The notes under the pieces: model-generated
Told to the model about the DNA's origin: nothing
The model's database searches: none
The model's input: the letters and a program-made list of their open reading frames with translations, nothing else
In this document: positions 59,901-64,000 of the stretch, piece by piece
Layout: each line of letters begins with the position of its first letter
How positions within the stretch are numbered: position 1 is the first letter of the stretch
Made by a program: the position numbers and the translations under genes
NCBI GenBank assembly: GCA_907165135.1
Contig: OU015567.1
Span: 7,569,001 to 7,633,000, forward strand
From: Oikopleura dioica
Taxonomy: Eukaryota > Chordata > Appendicularia > Copelata > Oikopleuridae
Length of the DNA: 64,000 nt
Direction of reading: 5' to 3'

Positions 59901-59985
59901 GATCTTGCGGAATGTGGAGAGGCTTCCGGAAGCGATCGCGAATGCGTTGCGGCAGTGGTTTGAAATTTTGGAGTCTGAATCTTGA
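38928..59985 (+). CDS. MDN1: Midasin (Rea1), giant six-AAA+ dynein-like ATPase; interrupted by an LTR retrotransposon
   Basis: Exons 38928-39123, 39192-40622, 40673-46860, 46935-51032, 51085-51218 continued at 57700-57884, 57927-58057, 58128-58350, 58400-59026, 59067-59201, 59246-59416, 59507-59769 and 59830-59985 keep phase and would encode about 4645 residues without the transposon. Six Walker A motifs are visible (GGVGTGKT, GETGTGKT, GETSTGKT, GPTGCGKT, GSPGVGKT, GEAGSGKS). A long linker, a D/E-rich region and a C-terminal MIDAS domain with DDSES follow. Midasin strips assembly factors from pre-60S ribosomes. The intron at 46861-46934 explains an apparent frame change. 58058-58127 reads GA-AG and 59417-59506 GC-AG. 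The inserted element (51219-57695) ends the frame at about residue 4015, before the MIDAS domain, so this allele as drawn should be non-functional. Confidence 0.95.
51219..51474 (-). repeat. LTR (3' LTR of the element)
   Basis: 256 bp, beginning TGAAGGGATCC and ending GATCCCAATA on the plus strand. Base-for-base identical to the copy at 57440-57695. Its ends contain a short inverted GGGATC/GATCCC. Reading midasin into it meets a stop near 51343. Confidence 0.95.
51781..52450 (-). CDS. Retrotransposon: C-terminal extension beyond integrase (frame-broken)
   Basis: A 158-codon frame (52257-51781) rich in Ser/Thr/Pro continues from the integrase C-terminal region. Sequence-like coding texture switches frame near 52430 and again near 52345. 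No known domain. About 300 bp of non-coding sequence then separate it from the LTR. Whether it is a pol tail or a separate accessory frame is unclear. Confidence 0.45.
52375..54623 (-). CDS. Retrotransposon pol: RNase H and integrase
   Basis: The main frame, 54623-52572, starts in the last part of RT. The RNase H region shows LYTDASLYAAGGVLL, a Glu in NTSEKEMFSIVWCCE and HTDHRSLIFL. The integrase has a zinc-binding HHCC segment (HDLSGHLGEPRTLERL, then SCVPCLRRK) and the catalytic triad: Asp in QIDFACMP, Asp in LHSDRGTHFC, Glu in HPQSNAFAERANRT. The C-terminal barrel-like part (KERWVGPLKAVSS, NTWFTPQ) lies in another frame (52596-52375), so a frame break lies near 52615. Confidence 0.88.
54524..55384 (-). 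CDS. Retrotransposon pol: reverse transcriptase
   Basis: The 286-codon frame carries the RT fingers and palm: FNSPVLPIPKKSGEMRFCIN, then TVDLRSGYWQCPI, FCRLPFGYRCSGNIF and the YIDD catalytic box in LSYIDDIVCFGKS. It overlaps gag-pro (frame break near 55260, at an A5 run) and the next pol frame (break near 54597, at a T4 run). Both breaks fit 1-nt indels or ribosomal slippage at homopolymers. Confidence 0.88.
   Translation of the reverse strand: MPHSASEAKTRNYPTSKRRPGAKEGGRRAVFGFRRQIRLRRSKMGEFPFEIEIPTDGTSRNISQHPIPQAFHGQVTDHISELLDTKIIEEIKDQKGFNSPVLPIPKKSGEMRFCINYKNSLNKCLSDKSDPYHLPSMEDTIANIGPGNKYFATVDLRSGYWQCPIKKSDRYKTSFQWGGKSYAFCRLPFGYRCSGNIFSRVVNTILDSSPTRKKMLSYIDDIVCFGKSFSCYYNTLRNLFIALRKFNAKLKGEKCSFLQSEAHFWAESSTKKESNRTLRKSPPFVR
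55123..56928 (-). CDS. Retrotransposon gag and aspartic protease
   Basis: 601-codon frame from the ATG at 56928. The N-terminal part is a gag-like helical polyprotein (coiled-coil start with DRVNYLEEQVRND) that ends in a Lys/Asn-rich basic stretch in place of a CCHC zinc knuckle. The retropepsin-like protease follows near residues 345-450, with the catalytic DSG in MEVDSGAESS and the flap-end motif LLGRDIL. It runs into a short overlap with the RT frame. Confidence 0.85.
   Translation of the reverse strand: MAANKSLLETVTEIRSINDRVNYLEEQVRNDESLKPSLEPLITESRVKLEQLSTTLLTCELDQGKDSTNATMREEAWVATTWSRHVQDLPKLDAACNTSFNTFLGRADIYHRAYVRDRPSREQPFIAAVYSHFDLNIERSLGTEFLNCQDWKSAKALLEKSFAAKSHYLLKLSEVFDVEYDHSKPFAHYTANVLQKMNEAKQATLNSYRQEKSADAGVDEIFDIFSTMMLYLNLRKEEPDVFNAILPSLSKVYDINELCRLAQSTRQNRVDSATVSQHFNRNKNKKKKNAKRASNDSKDGKDDKQPESKKINTTKNVEDFQPFDVHFYTVKKKRPGKAYFASATIITGSKSFDVSMEVDSGAESSCLSAAYVPDEFLQMLKPCPFKVTGFSPNIPAEQPMGILPCRLSFNGGPAFSLNLTIMPGSKYPSLLGRDILENAMTDSFTVDNKNRTLSFCYNEAFTQTETQVVKLDGVKRTKIKKYLTTRSAVKDSDRSRTQPPPKVPKLDAPNKNAARCPIQLAKQKLGITLPANADPGQKKVVAELCLDFDDRFGCDGQKWVNSHSRSKSRLMVRVETSVNTLFRKLFMARSLITSPNCSIRK
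57425..57438 (-). other. Primer-binding site of the retrotransposon
   Basis: One base inside the 5' LTR, the minus strand reads TGGTATCAGAGTAG. It starts with the TGG expected against a tRNA CCA end and resembles initiator-Met-type primer sites. The exact tRNA was not identified. Confidence 0.6.
57440..57695 (-). repeat. LTR (5' LTR of the element)
   Basis: 256 bp, identical to 51219-51474 by direct reading. Followed on the plus strand by the second GGGA target copy and the continuation of the midasin exon. Confidence 0.95.
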
Positions 59986-60243
59986 ATCTGGATTTCAAAA
60001 CTATCGATGATGGAAAACGAGCGCTGCTGGGCTCAGAAGACTTTTATATCACTAGAAGATATTTTAAACTGTACATATTCCGTATTTATTGATATATTAA
60101 AGTGAACTAGCCCTGCTTAAATTTTTTTTAATTTCTTCGAATAGGCATGCTTTTTGAATGCAACCACCGCAGGTAAATGATAAGAAAAACATCTTAGAAT
60201 GTGATAATTAATAATATATTGAAATGATTCGCTTGATATGCAA

Positions 60244-61404
60244 TTAAAACTGAGGATAATAGGGCAGTGCTCTGGAGCATAGTGGTGAAAATGGGAATGG
60301 AGTGATAGGAGCTCGGAATCCTGGGAAGAAGTATTCATATCGTGTTGTCTGCTTGGCATAGGCTCCATTCGTAAATCCAGGAATTGGGAAGTAGTTGACC
60401 ACCTCGTGAATCGACTCGTGGGGAGAGCTGAGAAAAGGACGAATATTTTCATCGAGGAGTGCATACAGGGCGTCCGCTTCATCCGATGGGTCACTTGCCT
60501 CGCACTCGTTCGAGATTTTATCGTCGTTGAACGAGAGGGCTTCTTCGCCGCTGTCTTGAGTGTCTGGGATGGACTGAAAGTTTCCATTGGGTTTATAATT
60601 AAAATAATGAAGTTACCTTTTGTTCGGTATTGAGCTGATTCGCAACCAAAGATGCTTCCAGAACGGGCAGCGGAGCTTCATCCTTTCCGATCGGCAATGC
60701 TTCAACGTCGACATCGGGGCAAGGGTCGGTTGTTGCAGGAGCGGAAATCTCGACTTTAGTGGTGATCTGGTCCACCTGCGCGCTGGTTCCAAGATTTGCA
60801 GTCTCATCTGGCTGAGTTGGCGAGGTCGCATCGAGCTACAAAAATAATTAAAGTCGTATTTATGGTTGATGAATTAAGTCGAGCATTATGCTGCATAATT
60901 AATGTTTACCGGTGAAAGAGCAGGGAGAGAACCAAGAATTTCCTTGAAGGAGACATCAGGCCGAGGAGTCGATGTTGGCACTCCCTTCAATTGTTCAAAT
61001 CCGTCGAATGACATCTCTGCTTTGAAGCTAGCGATGAGCTCTTTCTTTCGATTCTTGGGTTTTGGAAGCACTTCTGAGACGGATGAGTTGATCGTATCAT
61101 TCACGGTAGTCTCGTGGCCGGGTAAAGTCGAGCTGGTAGTCCCGTGAAGTAACGTCTCATCTTCCCTTGCTCGTTTCCGAAAACGGCCATTTTTGTAAGA
61201 CGGTCGTACCCAATTCTTTGAATCTCCTGTAGCAGCTCTTTCATTTTTAAACCAGTTAGATATCTGCCTCAACGGCTTGTCGAAGTGACTCGCGATTTCA
61301 CGTCTAGCTTCAACATCCGGGTATTTGTCTTCATTTTCGTAGTACTTCTTGAGGTAGTCCTTTTCGTAGTTGGTGAATGTGGCTCGCTTTGGCTTTCCGG
61401 TCAT
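60244..61404 (-). CDS. Divergent homeobox protein
   Basis: Three exons (61404-60910, 60835-60617, 60573-60244) in phase encode 347 residues. A homeodomain lies right at the N-terminus, from about residue 4: KRATFTNYEKDYLKKYY, then YPDVEARREIASHF and the recognition helix ISNWFKNERA with the invariant W, F, N and R. The rest is low-complexity, Ser/Thr/Asp-rich with a Pro/Phe/Tyr-rich end. A sequence-specific nuclear DNA-binding factor; the class cannot be assigned by eye because the domain is very diverged. An upstream in-frame start near 61449 is possible. Confidence 0.85.
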
Positions 61405-61951
61405 GATGCTGATTTGATTTAATCTGATTTCCAAGAAGAAAGGTCCCACTTTTGTATCATCTGGTGCTCGATTGATGGCGCTATTCCAGGAGTGGACTCG
61501 GTGGGTGAGCGCGGTACGGTTTTCGCCAAAAAGGGCACCTGTGCGCTGTTAGTTGACATGATATCAGTGATGTCCTGCTTTGAACGATTAGTTTAACAGC
61601 GCAATGCAACTGCAAAACACTGTCGCAAAAATTCAAGCTAAAATAATTTATGCAGTTTTCGTTTATTCAGATGAGAAATTGTATTTTTCGGTAGCAACGC
61701 TTTTAGTGAGTTAGAAAGACAATTGATATAATAAGCGTATTCTTATAAGTAATTACTTGCGCGGGGATGAATGGTCCATTTTTGCAGGGATGAGTAACTT
61801 TCGATTCCATCTCAACCCGGGGGCATAGCGCTGGTAGCCCACAATTTTTCACTGTCTCACTGCGGTTTTTTGCTTGCGAGAGCTGATTTTACACTAGAAT
61901 TACAAGCCAACAGATAATTATCAACAAGAAAGAAGCCCAGAGACTGAGAAG
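61405..61951. other. Divergent intergenic region, homeobox to tetraspanin-like
   Basis: About 550 bp between divergently transcribed genes, so it likely contains both promoters. No motif could be assigned with confidence. Confidence 0.45.
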
Positions 61952-62964
61952 ATGGGGAAAACGTCGCAGAAAATGTTCAATATTTTGAGCACAATTGAAT
62001 TTCTAATTCTGGGCGCTAGTTTGGGCCTTTCTATTTACATATTGACGTTGGCGCCAACAGTTGATAATGTCTTTTCAATTGTCGTTGTTGCTTTTACTGG
62101 GTAAGTTTTAGTTTTAGAAAAATTCAACCTTCAAACTCCATCTAGATTTGGAGTTATGGCCACACTTATCGGGGCGTTAGGAGCATGTGCAGAATCGCGT
62201 TGCCTTTTGAAGCTGAACGGAATGATGGGAATCATTTGTTTCATTTTATTTGCGATCATTGCTGTTCTTTCCGGGCTTTGGTACGGCGGAATCGATATCG
62301 TTCCAGGTAATATAATGATTACAAAGAGAAGCTGGCTTATGCAAGCACTTTTTAGAGTTTGATGTTGGGAACAAAAACTTTACGGAGCTATGTGCTAATT
62401 TCAACGAAACTGAGTTTGAAAAGACGCAAAACGACATTTTGTTGGAAGAAATCAGCAAGAACTTGGAAGATAATGAAGTTATCGATGAGGCCTCAGAATC
62501 AACCGTCACTGAGGCGGTTGCTGATGCCCAAGTTCAAGAACCAACAACAACAACTGTCAGCACGATCACAACTTTGAGCACAACGACAGAACTGGAAGTC
62601 GAAGAAAAACAACTTGATGTCGGCGATTCGTCAGTAACAACAACAACGTCGAGCGATAGTTCTACCGTCAGCACCACAACTTTATCAGATGAAGCCGGGG
62701 ATGACAAACCTGTTGATAATAGACTTTTGTATTACTATTGTGAACTTGAAGGTAATCATTCAAAGTTTAACAAACCTCAATAAAAAATTAGGTTTTATGC
62801 TGGAAATTATGTTCGGCCGCGCTGATCCAAACTCCGATTCGGACTCCGCCAAAATCATGCTCGCCATACTTATCATATCCTGCTGCGTATCTGTATTTTA
62901 TCTTCTTTCTTCATGCTTAGCTTTTTATGCCGCCAAAAATATCGACCGCTACAGTGGCTACTAG
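61952..62964 (+). CDS. Tetraspanin-like four-TM protein with a Thr-rich extracellular loop
   Basis: Four exons (61952-62100, 62146-62306, 62356-62751, 62792-62964) encode 292 residues. TM1 near residues 15-35, TM2 and TM3 in the next 70 residues, and TM4 near the C-terminus (MLAILIISCCVSVFYLLSS). The intracellular loop GALGACAESRCLLKLNG matches the tetraspanin TM2-TM3 signature. The large loop is about 140 residues with runs such as TTTTVSTITTLSTTTE and no CCG motif, so it looks mucin-like and probably O-glycosylated. Assignment to tetraspanins rests on topology and the loop signature. Confidence 0.72.
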
Positions 62965-63225
62965 CTGTAGTTACAGTCGATATGAGCTTGCACAAATATA
63001 TCTCATTTAGTTCCGAAAAATATATGTTTTTTTCTGTACTTTTCTTTGCATTTCAATGTTAAAACCCAGCTTTACTTCCTCTTGTATCATTTTTATCAAT
63101 AAACTCAATGAACAAAATACAAATCATCTCTCAAAGTGGTAAAAGAGCAAAATATTTTATTCACATTATGTCAGACAAGGCAGAAAAGAATTGATTCGTT
63201 ATTTTTTTTTTGCATTTTTTGTTTT

Positions 63226-64000
63226 TTAAAAGATGTTCATTCCAGCCAATTTGGCATCGGAGGGTTCTCCACCTGGTTTGAGCTCGTCCAAAATAGCAAA
63301 GACAGCAGCTCTAAGGTCGCCCATGTTGACTTCCTTTGGCGCTCCGACTGGACCAGGGTTTCCAGGCATACCGGGAAGACCTCTTGGTCCCGGCTGACCT
63401 CGTTGACCAGTTGGACCGTTGTCACCAGTGTCTCCAGAGGCACCAGGGGGACCCTTGATACCTTGTTCTCCTTGAGGTCCTGTTACTCCTCGCTCTCCAT
63501 GAGCACCAGGTCGGCCCCAAAGACCAGGTTCACCCTTGGGTCCGACAACACCGGGGGTACCATCTTTTCCTGGAAGACCTGCGGGTCCCTCGGGACCTGC
63601 TGCACCTTGAGCGCCAGGCTCTCCGTCAGCTCCGACGTCACCATCTTCACCAGGTGGACCCTTCTCACCAGGAACACCAGCTTGACCAGGAGCACCAGGA
63701 CAACCGGTCGGGAGGGGGCACTGGCATTCGCAGTGAAGCGACTTCTGTGGTGGCTCTGGGCACTGGCTCTGACAAGAGTCAATGACGTCATGGATGGATC
63801 GCGCATCGTTGTACTCGTAGATGTCGTTGGAGTCGTTGTTGAGCATAGTCATAATTTCTGCTCGCTTGGAGCACTGTTCGACCTTTCGTTGGAAGTTCGA
63901 TTTTTGGCACTCTTCGATGGTTTTGAACTCTTCACCTCGTGTAACAGCGTGGAGCTCAACATCTGATCCAAGCTGACGGAGCTTTTGTTGAACGTCTCGT
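63226..64000 (-). CDS. Short collagen (Gly-X-Y) protein, 5' end cut by the window edge
   Basis: An open frame of at least 257 codons runs from the window edge (in frame at 63999) to a stop at 63226. The N-terminal visible part is charged with scattered Cys. A Cys-containing spacer (CQSQCPEPP, CECQCPLP) leads into about 40 uninterrupted Gly-X-Y triplets from residue ~100 (GCPGAPGQAGVPGEKG onward), and a short tail of 35 residues ends the protein. The single short triple helix with flanking Cys recalls small structural or cuticle-type collagens. Secretion cannot be judged because the start is missing. Confidence 0.88.
   Translation of the reverse strand, partial: RDVQQKLRQLGSDVELHAVTRGEEFKTIEECQKSNFQRKVEQCSKRAEIMTMLNNDSNDIYEYNDARSIHDVIDSCQSQCPEPPQKSLHCECQCPLPTGCPGAPGQAGVPGEKGPPGEDGDVGADGEPGAQGAAGPEGPAGLPGKDGTPGVVGPKGEPGLWGRPGAHGERGVTGPQGEQGIKGPPGASGDTGDNGPTGQRGQPGPRGLPGMPGNPGPVGAPKEVNMGDLRAAVFAILDELKPGGEPSDAKLAGMNIF

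Overview
This looks like nuclear DNA of a small-genome chordate, most likely a larvacean tunicate (Oikopleura/Fritillaria type). That is an inference from four things seen in the sequence. Most introns are 40-50 bp. Several introns read GA-AG or GC-AG instead of GT-AG. Many start codons lie 0-1 nt after an AG, as expected where spliced-leader trans-splicing occurs. Between about 23 and 39 kb the genes are packed closely. The species cannot be named from the sequence alone.

Region 1 (about 1-24 kb) is gene-poor and repeat-rich. On the minus strand it holds an extended-synaptotagmin-like gene (SMP and C2 domains, 1176-6206), a second multi-exon gene of unknown product (7428 to about 9048) and a catalytically dead secreted PLA2-like gene (12796-13569). 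Seven copies of a foldback, hAT-like MITE lie in and around the first two genes. Two have perfect 8-bp target duplications and sit inside coding exons. Further on come an inverted-repeat element (about 15.73-16.83 kb), a 5'-truncated Penelope-like retroelement with inverted arms and a hammerhead-ribozyme-like motif (18.08-19.77 kb), a GAGCT pentamer array (about 20 kb) and a second foldback element (20.65-21.06 kb). Troponin I on the plus strand (23197-24597) closes the region.

Region 2 (24.8-34.6 kb) is a run of seven minus-strand genes. In transcription order they are PSMC5, an unknown membrane/coiled-coil protein, SNAP29-like, a UBE2D-like E2, POLE3, a PIWI/Argonaute-like protein without the catalytic acidic residues, and stomatin. 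Spacing is 46-375 bp, and AG-ATG junctions suggest trans-splicing and possibly operons.

Region 3 (35.2-60.0 kb, plus strand) holds endoplasmin (GRP94) with a UPR-type promoter site and a duplicated, apparently mutually exclusive exon, then the very large midasin (MDN1) gene. A 6.5-kb Ty3/gypsy-like LTR retrotransposon with identical LTRs and a 4-bp target duplication interrupts the acidic-linker exon of midasin in antisense orientation.

Region 4 (60.2-64.0 kb) holds a divergent homeobox gene (minus), a tetraspanin-like gene with a Thr-rich loop (plus) and the 3' part of a short collagen gene (minus, cut by the window edge).

Most single-copy genes could be assembled exon by exon with consistent reading phase. 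All exon borders are read from sequence and homology; no transcript data were used.
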